From Microscilla marina ATCC 23134 (lineage in GTDB: Bacteria > Bacteroidota > Bacteroidia > Cytophagales > Microscillaceae), in contig NZ_AAWS01000022.1 of assembly GCF_000169175.1 (NCBI RefSeq), positions 78,923 to 142,922 on the forward strand: a stretch of 64,000 bases of DNA, given 5' to 3'. The translations under genes and the position numbers were made by a program. Numbering within the stretch: position 1 is the stretch's first letter; each line of letters starts with the position of its first letter. The notes beneath the pieces were generated by a model. That model saw nothing but the letters and a program-made list of their open reading frames with translations, made no database searches and was not told where the DNA came from. This document shows, in pieces, positions 52,560 to 60,777 of this stretch.

Positions 52560-53687
52560 ATGGATACAGTAATAGAAACATCAAAAACCACCAACCAACA
52601 AGAATTCTTACCCATCAACGGTACCGATTATCTTGAGTTTTATGTGGGCAATGCCAAGCAGGCAGCCTATTTTTATAAGTCAGCTTTTGGTTTTCAGTCG
52701 CTGGCATACGCCGGGCTGGAGACAGGGCTTACCGATCGTACCTCTTATGTAGTGCGTCAGGGCAAAATTACGTTGGTATTGACTGCACCTATGCAGCCTG
52801 GCAACGAAATAACCCACCACCTGGAGCGTCACGGCGATGGGGTAAAGGTGATTGCGTTTTGGGTAGAAGATGCCGAAAAATCGTACAACGAAACGGTGAA
52901 ACGCGGGGCAAGATCGTTCCTGAAGCCTACTGTAGAAACAGACGAACACGGAGAAATAAAAAAGGCAGGGATTCATACCTATGGCGATACGGTACACATG
53001 TTTATTGAGCGTAAAAACTACCAAGGAGTATTTTTGCCAGGTTTCGAAAAGTGGGAAAGCGACTACCAACCCAACGAAATAGGGCTTAAGTATGTAGATC
53101 ATTGTGTGGGCAACGTAGACTGGGGGCAAATGAACCACTGGGCAAAGTTTTATGAAAATGTGATGGGTTTCTCAAACCTGATTACATTTGACGACAAGGA
53201 CATCTCGACCGACTACACAGCCTTGATGAGCAAAGTGATGCAAAATGGCAATGGTAGAATCAAATTTCCAATCAATGAGCCTGCCTTGGGCAAGAAAAAG
53301 TCTCAGATAGAAGAGTACATCCAGTTTTATGGGGGAGCCGGTTGCCAACACATTGCGGTAGCTACTGACGACATAGTGCATGCCGTGTCGGAACTAAAGC
53401 GTCGCGGGGTAGAATTTTTGTATGTACCCAGCGATTACTACGATACAGTAGGCGAGCGATGTGGTGAAATAGAAGAGGATCTTAAGGTGTTGAAAGACCT
53501 GGGAATATTGGTAGACCGCGACGAAGAAGGCTACTTGTTGCAGATTTTTACCAAACCTGTAGAAGACCGTCCTACATTATTTTATGAGATCATTCAACGC
53601 AAAGGAGCACACTCGTTTGGCAAGGGTAACTTTCAGGCTTTGTTTGAATCTATAGAGGCAGAGCAAGCCCGTAGGGGTACGCTGTAG
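52560..53687 (+). CDS. hppD: 4-Hydroxyphenylpyruvate dioxygenase
   Basis: 375 residues, normal length, made of two VOC modules. The catalytic C-terminal module shows the iron triad: His in KYVDHCVGNV (about residue 181), His in CQHIAVATDDI (about 264), and Glu in LFYEIIQRKG (about 343). The terminal helix QALFESIEAEQARRG, which gates the active site, is conserved. It converts 4-hydroxyphenylpyruvate to homogentisate, which HmgA then cleaves. The start codon lies directly at the right end of the repeat array, so any promoter must lie inside the array or the gene is read from hmgA. Confidence 0.95.
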   Translation: MDTVIETSKTTNQQEFLPINGTDYLEFYVGNAKQAAYFYKSAFGFQSLAYAGLETGLTDRTSYVVRQGKITLVLTAPMQPGNEITHHLERHGDGVKVIAFWVEDAEKSYNETVKRGARSFLKPTVETDEHGEIKKAGIHTYGDTVHMFIERKNYQGVFLPGFEKWESDYQPNEIGLKYVDHCVGNVDWGQMNHWAKFYENVMGFSNLITFDDKDISTDYTALMSKVMQNGNGRIKFPINEPALGKKKSQIEEYIQFYGGAGCQHIAVATDDIVHAVSELKRRGVEFLYVPSDYYDTVGERCGEIEEDLKVLKDLGILVDRDEEGYLLQIFTKPVEDRPTLFYEIIQRKGAHSFGKGNFQALFESIEAEQARRGTL

Positions 53688-53714
53688 TACTACAATATCA
53701 AGTAGTTGTATGAC

Positions 53715-53758
53715 TAAATTGTTTTGTGGCAAACTACAAAACGGTTTAGTTTTTTTCT
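53715..53758 (+). terminator. Terminator of hppD
   Basis: A 14-bp stem with G-U pairs (53715-53728 with 53737-53750), an 8-nt loop and a T-rich tail. Confidence 0.82.
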
Positions 53759-53853
53759 TTTAGTTTTTTTGGCAAAATTTGCAGCAGATAAATGGTTATA
53801 ACCGTAATGGTTTGAATACCACAATACACAACATATAAACAAGTTTTAAAAAC

Positions 53854-54192
53854 GTGAAAATACGATTATCTTCAATTGCTTTCTTAGCCTTATGGCTTAT
53901 GGTATTGACCGCCTGCACAAAACAACCTGCTCCTGGACCTGAGGATCCACTGACCAATAAAACTGTAGTGGGTAAAATAATAAATACCGGGCTGGTAGCC
54001 GCTGATGGTTGCGGATACCTTGTGCGTACCGAAACTGGACAAGAACTGAAACCTTTGAACTTGAGTGCTGATTTTCAGCAGGATGGTATCGATGTGGTGG
54101 TGACTTATCGCTTAAACAGTGAACCTTTTTCGTGTGGGTTATTGCCTACCATACTTACCGCGGTTACTATTGTAAATATCACCAAATTATAA
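53854..54192 (+). CDS. Small lipoprotein, paralogue 1
   Basis: 112 residues starting with GTG at 53854 (no better start). A lipoprotein signal ends in the lipobox LTAC with Cys21, followed by a Pro-rich spacer and a compact domain of about 75 residues. That domain has VVGKIINTGLVAADGCGYLV, a LKPLNL strand, and a second Cys in FSCG. The two Cys outside the lipobox could form a disulfide. It is clearly related to the next gene (54549-54881) over the whole mature part. I do not recognise a named family. Small beta-barrel or OB-like fold is a guess. Confidence 0.75.
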   Translation: MKIRLSSIAFLALWLMVLTACTKQPAPGPEDPLTNKTVVGKIINTGLVAADGCGYLVRTETGQELKPLNLSADFQQDGIDVVVTYRLNSEPFSCGLLPTILTAVTIVNITKL

Positions 54193-54364
54193 ACCGACCT
54201 TAGGAACTATCTCTACTTTTGGGCTGAAAATGGAAAGGTTTGGTTTTGCCTGTCTTTGTCAAGATTATGGCACACAAAAAGGCTCAGCTTAGAAGCAAAA
54301 TATTGATTTTGTAACTCATAAAAAGGCGAGATAAATTCTTAAGTCAGGCATCAAAAATCAATAC

Positions 54365-54396
54365 AAAAAAAAGGCACTGATCAGTGCCTTTTTTTT
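54365..54396. terminator. Palindromic terminator
   Basis: A perfect 32-base palindrome with A8 on the left and T8 on the right around GGCACTGATCAGTGCC. It can act in either direction. It lies about 170 bases after the first small lipoprotein gene; nothing else was found in 54193-54548. Confidence 0.8.
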
Positions 54397-54548
54397 GTGT
54401 AAATAAATTATTGTGTCACACAACTTAAGCTTGTTTGTTATATAAAATATAAATAAATATGTCTTGCAATGGGTTTGCTCTAAGCATTAACATAGAGCAA
54501 CCTTCAGCGCTCGGTGTCCATCTGTTGTCACTCTTAACCAAAAAAAAT

Positions 54549-54881
54549 ATGCAAAAAAAAACAGCTTCATTTATTTTCTTTTTACTGCTATTAGTTGTGT
54601 CTTATGCCTGCACCAAACAGGCTTCATCTTTGGCAACTGCTGAAAACAGCCAAGCCATTGTGGGCAAGGTGTTGTACACCGGGTCGGTCGCTGCCGATGG
54701 TTGTGGGTATATCATTAGTGCCAAAGGCAAAAGACTCAAACCCGTAAATCTGGACCAGGCATTTCGACAAAATGGGTTAGACATCTTGTTTACCTACCAA
54801 GTCAGTAATCAAGAGTTTTCGTGTGGCATGCAAGCCACCAAGCTTACTACTGTAGACATTTTGAGCATCAAAAAGCGCTAA
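54549..54881 (+). CDS. Small lipoprotein, paralogue 2
   Basis: 110 residues from the ATG at 54549; the frame is open 30 codons further upstream, but that portion lacks a signal-like pattern. The signal peptide ends in the lipobox SYAC. The mature part repeats the neighbour's motifs: IVGKVLYTGSVAADGCGYII, LKPVNL, and FSCGMQATKLTTVDI. Tandem duplication is evident, with the same two non-lipobox Cys kept. Predicted membrane-anchored periplasmic or surface protein of unknown function. Confidence 0.78.
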   Translation: MQKKTASFIFFLLLLVVSYACTKQASSLATAENSQAIVGKVLYTGSVAADGCGYIISAKGKRLKPVNLDQAFRQNGLDILFTYQVSNQEFSCGMQATKLTTVDILSIKKR

Positions 54882-55042
54882 GAACACACAGCGTACCCCC
54901 TCAAAGTAAGTAACCACCAGTCATTGGTTGCCCATGCATCTATCTATGGTGTCTTGGTGCTTGTGACAAATGAGGAGGTTTCTTGAACCTTAAGGGGGCA
55001 TTGGCACTTACTTTAGTAAATACTTTCTAATTTTTTTGATAT

Positions 55043-55062
55043 ATTAGTATTAATTAACTAAT
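55043..55062. promoter_or_regulatory. Candidate operator of the TetR-family gene
   Basis: ATTAGT (55043-55048) and ACTAAT (55057-55062) form an inverted repeat around an AT-rich 8-base centre, 33 bases before the start codon of the TetR-family gene. TetR-type regulators usually bind such palindromes and repress themselves. Pattern only. Confidence 0.4.
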
Positions 55063-55094
55063 GTTGTAATATGTAAATAATTAAATGTACTATT

Positions 55095-55718
55095 TTGAAA
55101 GATGTCATTGTAAAAACAGCCATTCGTTTGTTCAACCAAAAAGGTTTTGCCCATGTATCTATGAAACAAATTGCCGATGAGCTAAAGATGAGTGCTGGAA
55201 ACCTGAGTTATCATTTTAAAACCAAAGAAGTATTGTTGGCGAATATTTACACCCAAATGCGCACTGAGGCTGTAAACTATATTTTGCCTGATACCTACCT
55301 TACTTTGCATCATTTCGAAGAGATTATCCAAAAGTTTACCCAACACCAACAGCAGTATGCTTTTTTCTTTCAAGATGTGGTAAACATCGTACGGGCTTAC
55401 CCAGAAATTGCCGCTCAATATCACGAAACCACCCAAAAACGTTTTGTGCAAGCCCGCCAATTGATCAATTATTATATTGAAACAGAGCGGCTTAAGCCCG
55501 CAGACGAAGCAGTAAACTATGATCAGTTGATACATGTAGTCTGGATGGTGACTACTTTTTGGGCATCACAGGCACAAATTGCCCAAATGCCCGGTTATAC
55601 AGTCAATCAGTGTCAGCCTATAGAGCTATTATGGAACCTGATTATTCCATTGATGACCAAAAAAGGCAAAGAAGAATACAAGCAAATACGAAAGTTTGTA
55701 AAGCTTAATAAATCATAA
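55095..55718 (+). CDS. TetR/AcrR-family transcriptional regulator
   Basis: 207 residues. The DNA-binding domain is at the extreme N-terminus: AIRLFNQKGFAHVSMKQIADELKMSAGNLSYHFKTKEVLL, a textbook TetR helix-turn-helix. The C-terminal 150 residues are helical with several aromatic residues, forming the ligand and dimer domain. No ATG is available in frame: a stop lies at 55074, so the start is TTG at 55095 or, less likely, ATT just upstream. A palindrome upstream suggests self-repression. The Mpo1-like membrane gene begins 36 bases after its stop and is probably co-transcribed, so it is the likely regulated target. Confidence 0.9.
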   Translation: MKDVIVKTAIRLFNQKGFAHVSMKQIADELKMSAGNLSYHFKTKEVLLANIYTQMRTEAVNYILPDTYLTLHHFEEIIQKFTQHQQQYAFFFQDVVNIVRAYPEIAAQYHETTQKRFVQARQLINYYIETERLKPADEAVNYDQLIHVVWMVTTFWASQAQIAQMPGYTVNQCQPIELLWNLIIPLMTKKGKEEYKQIRKFVKLNKS

Positions 55719-55754
55719 AACCCGGAAATTTTTATTACACAAAAATAAGTTATT

Positions 55755-56234
55755 ATGAGAAAGGTAGATCAGTTACTGGACGAGTACGGCGAAAGCCACC
55801 AAACCAAGTTTAACAAATTAATTCACTATATCTGTGTGCCCGCCATTGTGTTTAGCGTAGTAGGTTTACTTGCCTGCATACCCTTAGGTTTTTTGGCGCG
55901 CATGTTACCAGCGTCATTGGCGCCCTACGCCCACCTGGGGTCTGTGCTTATTGTATTGAGCCTATTGTTTTACTTGCGTTTGTCGGTGCCTTTGGCTATA
56001 GGTATGTTCTTTTACTCGGCATTGGTGTTGTGGGGCAACTACCAAATAGTAGCCGCAGGTTTGCCTCTGTGGTTGGTATCAGTGGCTATTTTTGTAGTAG
56101 CCTGGATATTCCAGTTTATAGGGCACAATCACGAGGGTAAAAAACCGTCGTTTCTCAAAGACGTACAATTTCTAATGGTAGGTCCTGCCTGGATTTTAGG
56201 CTTTGTGTTTCGCAAATGGGGCATACCTTATTAA
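55755..56234 (+). CDS. Mpo1-like (DUF962) membrane protein
   Basis: 159 residues with four hydrophobic helices. The family marks are present: the N-terminal LLDEYGESHQTKFNKLIHYICVP, where His residues serve as metal ligands in the yeast homologue, and the C-terminal WIFQFIGHNHEGKKPSFLKDVQFLMVGP. Yeast Mpo1 is an iron-dependent dioxygenase that shortens 2-hydroxy fatty acids by alpha-oxidation; bacterial members are mostly unstudied. Its closeness to the TetR gene suggests lipid-responsive expression (inference). Confidence 0.88.
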   Translation: MRKVDQLLDEYGESHQTKFNKLIHYICVPAIVFSVVGLLACIPLGFLARMLPASLAPYAHLGSVLIVLSLLFYLRLSVPLAIGMFFYSALVLWGNYQIVAAGLPLWLVSVAIFVVAWIFQFIGHNHEGKKPSFLKDVQFLMVGPAWILGFVFRKWGIPY

Positions 56235-56241
56235 TTCCCAC

Positions 56242-56280
56242 TTTCAAGCGGCAAGTCTCAGGTAAATTTGTCGCTTGAAA
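56242..56280 (+). terminator. Hairpin after the Mpo1-like gene
   Basis: A 9-bp stem of TTTCAAGCG with CGCTTGAAA plus a further 3-bp inner pairing. The tail is only weakly T-rich. The sequence also resembles the CAAGCGACAAGTC part of the dispersed multi-hairpin repeat. Confidence 0.5.
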
Positions 56281-56334
56281 ATAAAGGCTTTGCTGATAGA
56301 AGTCGTTTTGTAAAAAAGTCTAAACGACCATTGC

Positions 56335-56670
56335 TTATACCTCTTCAATTATCGACTCTCCCTCCGAACAATCACCACTTGTCCATTGCCACTTTTCGTG
56401 TAAACGGGTTTTTCCATTAGGTAACACCTCCGGCGTAGACACACAACGCCCAGTCATAAACTCCATTTGTTGATTAAGGTGTTGGTAACGCATCTCTATT
56501 TGCCCTTGTGCGTTTACCTTGCCTATCAGGTTGCCCTGTTTTATTTGTCCCCCTTTATAACTAGCTGTTATTACATCACCATTTTGTTGGTAATGAAAAA
56601 GCGTTTCACTGCTTACTTCGCCATTATCGGTATTGTTTACCGAACGAAATTGTTTGTTGTGATAATTCAT
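56335..56670 (-). CDS. Small beta-rich cytoplasmic protein
   Basis: 111 residues from the ATG at 56670 (MNYHNKQFRSV); an ATG three codons upstream is possible. No signal peptide. The chain alternates short strands with G-Q/N turns (ETLFHYQQNGDVITASYKG ... GNLIGKVNAQGQIEMRYQHLN) and ends in an acidic tail. Proteins with this pattern are frequent in Bacteroidetes and often carry the name n-acetylglutamate synthase, but there is no acetyltransferase motif here and I do not accept that function. It converges with the Mpo1-like gene. Confidence 0.78.
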   Translation of the reverse strand: MNYHNKQFRSVNNTDNGEVSSETLFHYQQNGDVITASYKGGQIKQGNLIGKVNAQGQIEMRYQHLNQQMEFMTGRCVSTPEVLPNGKTRLHEKWQWTSGDCSEGESIIEEV

Positions 56671-56821
56671 TATGTACACTTGTATTTTAATACGCTATCT
56701 TGCTAAATAATGCTGGAAGAAGCATCGAAAAAAATGGTAGACCTGCCGTTTTGTATTCATCATTTTTGAGAACCAAAACTTTTACGAATTGTAAAACAAT
56801 GCCACTCTTTACGCAATTTTA

Positions 56822-56852
56822 TACCTGCCAGGTTCTGAAAGCCTGGCAGGTA
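56822..56852. terminator. GC-rich hairpin between two minus-strand genes
   Basis: A perfect 11-bp stem of TACCTGCCAGG type (56822-56832 with 56842-56852) with a 9-nt loop, 13 bases past the stop codon of the DUF2911 gene. The T run is weak. It may be that gene's terminator or a mobile hairpin; a partly similar CTGCCAGG stem occurs at 37734. Confidence 0.55.
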
Positions 56853-56865
56853 CGGCTGAGACAAT

Positions 56866-57729
56866 CTACTTATTCAATTGCTTTTCCCATTGACTAATTA
56901 GTTTTTGGTTAAGGCGTACATAATCAGGGTTACCTGCTTTATTTGCCTTTACTATGCTAGTTTTGGCAGTAGCAATTGCCCCTTTATAGTCTTTAAGTTT
57001 TCCTTGAATTTTGGCTTTTAGGTGCGCTATCCAATAAGCCGAAGGTGCGAGTGTTACCGCCTTATTTACCCAACCAAGGGCTTTGTCTAAGTCGCGGTTG
57101 GTGTTGTAATAATACGTGGCAGACTCAAAGTACAAGCTAGTAAGGGCACGCTCAGGGTTTTGCATATAACGGTTAATACTTGCCATTACTTTAGCGTCTA
57201 CATCACTGGTTATTTTGAAAGAAACCACCGTGTTTTCCCACATGAGGTTCAAGTGAGCCGCGTTAGGGGCAAAATTAGAGAAATCAATCGTAAACGACTC
57301 AAAGGTATGCTTGGTTTGAGTAGCAGCTACTTTAAACCTCATCAAATCATTTTTTTCCTGGTATACAGTTCCCCAGGCAATGCCTTTGTTTAAAATAATT
57401 GTCCATTCTTTTTTGCCTGGAATGGTATAAAGCGAGTATTTTCCTTTAGGCACCTCTTTGCCCGCTATGCTTACTTTGTCGCCAAAAGCTATAGTAGTGG
57501 CCATATTGGCACCTGTACGCCAGATTCTACCATAAGAAATAATGCCACCAAAAATCTTACGTCCCTTTATACCAGGGCGCGAGTAAGAAACAGTAATGTC
57601 GGTTAAACCCACTTTTTGCTGTAGGGTGGCTTGTGGGCTGGGTGCAGGCAAGCCTATATTTAACTGTGCTTTGGCCTGAAACAATCCACCAAGACAAAAA
57701 AGGGTAATAAGTAGGGTAATTCTTTTCAT
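56866..57729 (-). CDS. DUF2911 periplasmic protein with TPR-like tail
   Basis: 287 residues from the ATG at 57729 (MKRITLLITLF); an upstream frame of 17 codons is rejected because the signal peptide would then be internal. The signal ends at QAKAQ. Residues 22-170 form the DUF2911 domain, recognisable by ASPQATLQQKVGLTDITVSYSRPG, a RIWRTGANMAT block, KGKYSLYTIPGKKEWTIILNK and the WENT strand. The C-terminal 100 residues resemble tetratricopeptide-type helices (ALGWVNKAVTLAPSAYWI). The function of DUF2911 is unknown. Abundant in Bacteroidetes periplasm. Confidence 0.9.
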   Translation of the reverse strand: MKRITLLITLFCLGGLFQAKAQLNIGLPAPSPQATLQQKVGLTDITVSYSRPGIKGRKIFGGIISYGRIWRTGANMATTIAFGDKVSIAGKEVPKGKYSLYTIPGKKEWTIILNKGIAWGTVYQEKNDLMRFKVAATQTKHTFESFTIDFSNFAPNAAHLNLMWENTVVSFKITSDVDAKVMASINRYMQNPERALTSLYFESATYYYNTNRDLDKALGWVNKAVTLAPSAYWIAHLKAKIQGKLKDYKGAIATAKTSIVKANKAGNPDYVRLNQKLISQWEKQLNK

Positions 57730-57960
57730 TGTGAAAAAACGATGTGTTGATTTAAGAATGATTAATTTTGCAACAAACATAGAGAGTTTGTGACAAAAAC
57801 CTTGTTAAAGTAGTGTTATTTGTAGTGTGCTTAACTTTTCAATAAAAGCTTACGTTTGATTAAAAAATTAACCAAACTCTAAACTCAAAAACCAAGGTAC
57901 TCAAGTAAGTACAAATGCTTAAGCACCTCTATTCTATTTTTTTGTAAGCACGTGATCAAC

Positions 57961-58878
57961 ATGGATATAAAAACTGATAAAAGAAGAGAACAAATAGCCA
58001 ATGCCTGTTGGCAACAATGGTTAGATGCGGGCTATAATGAACAGCCCAAAGAGTGGGGGAGTTACCAACAACGCGAAGTTTTCTGGAAAGAATACGAAGC
58101 CCTTATCAATGAAGCAAAAATATCATTGGGACAGTTTAAAATATCGCCTGCTACAGTAGCACGTCCTCCTCTAAAGAGCCCCATTTCAGCAAGTCCACCT
58201 GTCAAACTTAGTTTTAAGGGCGACTTTAGTTACTCTTTACAGTTACCCAAACCATTGCGTAGCGATGTTTTAAAAAATTTTACGGATACATTTGCCAATG
58301 AAAACGCCGCCTGGTTTTTTTGGGGCTTGTTGATCTATGCCATAGGCGTGTCAATAATGGGGGGTAATATAGCGAATATGAGTAATTTTATTTGGTATTT
58401 ATTAGGTTGGGGTGCCGTGGCAGGTACCAAGTATGGTATAAAATACAATGAGGTAGAAGCAATGTACCAAGTAAGCCCTGATAAGCTTGGTAAAAAAAGT
58501 TTGTTTGGGGGCTATACGCTGAAAAATGAAGAAATTCAAAAAGTGGAAATGATCGATGGTAACTTAGTCGTTTATATCTCAAACATTGATGGAGATGGCT
58601 TAAGCAGTGCCATGTTTATTCCAGCTGATATTGAGCATCGTGATGAACTTGAACAGTATTTGTTGGCGTTGGTAGCCAAAAACCATCGCTTAGCTACCCA
58701 AAAAAAGCAAAACAAGTTAATCAAAACAAGGGCGAAAAATGCCTCCTCCAAAAAAGCGAAAAAGCAACGCAAACAAAAAATGCAAATGCATACACTAGCC
58801 AACCCTCATTTCAAAACACAGCAGCAACACCGCAAGGGATTACAAAAACATCATCAACGGATGCATAGGCGAAAGTAG
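57961..58878 (+). CDS. Membrane protein with basic Gln/His-rich tail
   Basis: 305 residues from the ATG at 57961 (a GTG at 57952 is in frame). The soluble N-terminus (1-110) is rich in Trp, Gln and Glu. Two hydrophobic helices lie at about 120-160, followed by a compact PH-like beta domain (about 163-230: YQVSPDKLGKKSLFGGYTLKNEEIQKVEMIDGNLVVY in two blocks). The last 70 residues are strikingly basic, with repeated KK, QKQ and HH, and would bind nucleic acid or acidic lipids. I do not recognise a named family. Confidence 0.72.
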   Translation: MDIKTDKRREQIANACWQQWLDAGYNEQPKEWGSYQQREVFWKEYEALINEAKISLGQFKISPATVARPPLKSPISASPPVKLSFKGDFSYSLQLPKPLRSDVLKNFTDTFANENAAWFFWGLLIYAIGVSIMGGNIANMSNFIWYLLGWGAVAGTKYGIKYNEVEAMYQVSPDKLGKKSLFGGYTLKNEEIQKVEMIDGNLVVYISNIDGDGLSSAMFIPADIEHRDELEQYLLALVAKNHRLATQKKQNKLIKTRAKNASSKKAKKQRKQKMQMHTLANPHFKTQQQHRKGLQKHHQRMHRRK

Positions 58879-58898
58879 GGCTTTCTTATAAAAAATGA

Positions 58899-59019
58899 GA
58901 AACCTCTCTGAAGCTTGCAGAGTACGAGGTTTCGATCGGGCGTGGAGACACTGCCCGAGGCGGGAGAAGCTAAGTACATCTTGCCTCCTGACGCCTTCGT
59001 TTGTGTCCCCACAAACGAA
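58899..59019. other. Run of four adjacent GC-rich hairpins
   Basis: Consecutive inverted repeats: 58899-58906 with 58926-58933; 58937-58941 with 58953-58957 (plus 3 inner pairs); a weaker AGGCGGGAG/CTCCTGACGCC pairing (about 58958-58995); and a perfect 10-bp stem 58996-59005 with 59010-59019. The base composition is clearly higher in G and C than the surroundings. The first hairpin may be the terminator of the preceding gene. The whole looks like a structured element rather than a simple terminator. The rest of the spacer up to 59399 contains only the repeat fragment at 59308. Confidence 0.6.
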
Positions 59020-59307
59020 TAAAAAGTCAAAACTTCGAAATACGTTTATGCAACGATTCGCTCCGGCTGTAATGTGATTATTTGCTGATAACCAGGTGAT
59101 TAAATAGGAAATAGTTTTTAGTCTTAAATTTTATAAGAAAGCCCTAATGCTTCGTTCCATTTATTCTCATATAGCTCGTTTTCCTGGTGTTGGTATACTC
59201 GACAACCTAAACGATTGAGAAATATTCTTCATATAGTCCATAGCCCTAACAAGGCTCTAGGGACTAGGTGCAAGGTGCTAGGTACACCCTGTTCCCTAAG
59301 CAACCAC

Positions 59308-59360
59308 ACTTTTTCTATCACGTTGATTTTTAGCAACTTATAAAAAGCGTAGTTAAAAGT
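59308..59360 (+). repeat. Fragment of the dispersed repeat tail
   Basis: Matches the end of the copy at 48841-48900 (minus strand) closely: ACACTTTTTCTATCA, GTTGATTTTTAG, AACTTATAAAAA and CGTAGTTAAA blocks in order. The upstream hairpin part of the repeat is absent. Confidence 0.7.
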
Positions 59361-59399
59361 AGGCAATACTTGCTGGTTGTACAGCAAATATTGCCTAAA

Positions 59400-59735
59400 C
59401 TATGGACATGAGTTAAAGGGAATACAAACCTTTTGTACGGTGAGCAATTCTACAGTGCACAATTCTTTGCACACCGAAAACACCACACGCTCGAAGTATT
59501 TGATCTGAATATTAAATTGAGGCTGGTAATTTTCTTGCATTTGAGCAAGCTTTGTGTTCACCAGGGTTGTTTTTACCACAGCTTCCACGTCTTTAGGTGA
59601 ATAATTGTTGAAATGCCCTTTGCTACAAAACTTTGCTACTACCTTTTTTATTACTTGTTGATATTGCGTGCTATCCAACAATTCTTCAGGGTTGTTTTTG
59701 AGCAAGTCATACGCTTTTTTTTGTGAAGGGTTCAT
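59400..59735 (-). CDS. Small cytoplasmic protein of unknown function
   Basis: 111 residues, no signal peptide or membrane helix. The opening MNPSQKKAYDLLKNNPEELL, then VIKKVVAKF.SKGHF and YSPKDVEAVVKTTLVNT, weakly recalls the N-terminal helical part of Bacteroidetes sigma-factor-like proteins. There is no region 4 helix-turn-helix and the chain ends in a Cys-containing segment, so any such relation would be to a truncated form. Possibly a decayed gene. It stands alone between long spacers. Confidence 0.6.
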   Translation of the reverse strand: MNPSQKKAYDLLKNNPEELLDSTQYQQVIKKVVAKFCSKGHFNNYSPKDVEAVVKTTLVNTKLAQMQENYQPQFNIQIKYFERVVFSVCKELCTVELLTVQKVCIPFNSCP

Positions 59736-60487
59736 TGTCCTTTAAGTTGAATCAGTTTTTAATGTAATTGCCATTTCATAGGGCAATAGAGTTGAAAAAT
59801 GACGAACCAAGTGCAGGGTTTTAGGTGAAGAATATGTATAAAATTAGTCGATGTTTGTTCGCCATCAGGATTTTAATTAAAAACAAGTATTCGTTAGCCA
59901 GGTGTACTTTACCATTGGCTTATAAGTGTTTTTAAATATGCAGGTAGTATAAACCCTTGACAACTTTTTTGTCGAAGTAGTAAGCTGTGTGTTGGTCTAA
60001 CTATTTGCTGAGTTTTGCTACCTTGTGGACTAACGGTAAGGTCAAAGGTGAGGTGATCATCTGTTTTGTATAACGTATTGCCTCAGTACACTATCAATGA
60101 AGTAGCACACCAAGGTAGATAGTCAAATGTGGGTACCATGTTTTCACATATGACCAATCCAACGTATTTCTAACAGCCTATATCTTCCTTTGAGTTTCTT
60201 TGGTTATTGCACCCGTGGTTTAAATTGAGTAGGTGACTTTCTAGTTTGTATCATCGTGTTTTTTTTGCCTGTTGTAATAAGTAAATAAAGATGCTAAATA
60301 TAGCCCAAATAGCTATCTAATTATGTTTGCCTGAAATTAATATTGTAAAATTAGTACATTTTTCATTAATCATGAATTTTTCATTAAAAATTTATAAACG
60401 ATGGGGGGAGTTAATTTGAAGTCACTATGTTTTTTAACTGTCCTACCAAATCGTTGCCATTACCCGTACACTAATGTATGTCTACAT
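59736..60487. other. Long spacer, no gene seen
   Basis: About 750 bases without a coding frame, tRNA or terminator that I can support. It is AT-rich and leads into the long-hairpin repeat at 60488. Confidence 0.5.
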
Positions 60488-60633
60488 CTAAAAGCCATCA
60501 ACAAGCTTGTTTCCTCCTCTTGGTCTTAAGTGCAGCTGACCAAGAGAGCGGGTAACGATAGCGAAGAACTTGGTCTTGCCGTTAAGACCACTACAAGTGA
60601 GTTTGTATGGGTTTTCAATCAGACTTGGTATTA
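60488..60633. repeat. 147-bp long-hairpin repeat, copy 2
   Basis: Second copy of the element at 22324-22470. The arms 60521-60544 and 60569-60590 enclose a 24-nt loop that differs from copy 1 by one base. The outer 9 bp and inner 7 bp of the stem are identical in both copies, while the bases between them differ. It ends about 140 bases before the cryptochrome start codon. Confidence 0.8.
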
Positions 60634-60777
60634 ACTTGAAGTCACTATGTTTTTAGCTGTCCGTTTGCAGGGCAACTTGTGCCCCAATAAATTATTCTTA
60701 AATTTCTAAACTTTCAATCATTACAAAACATTGCCCCTGTACACTTGGTTGCTTACAGAACACCTACTAATAAATGT

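Noticed and set aside
56335..56670. N-acetylglutamate synthase
   Set aside because: This common database name does not fit: no GNAT or amino-acid-kinase motif in 111 residues.
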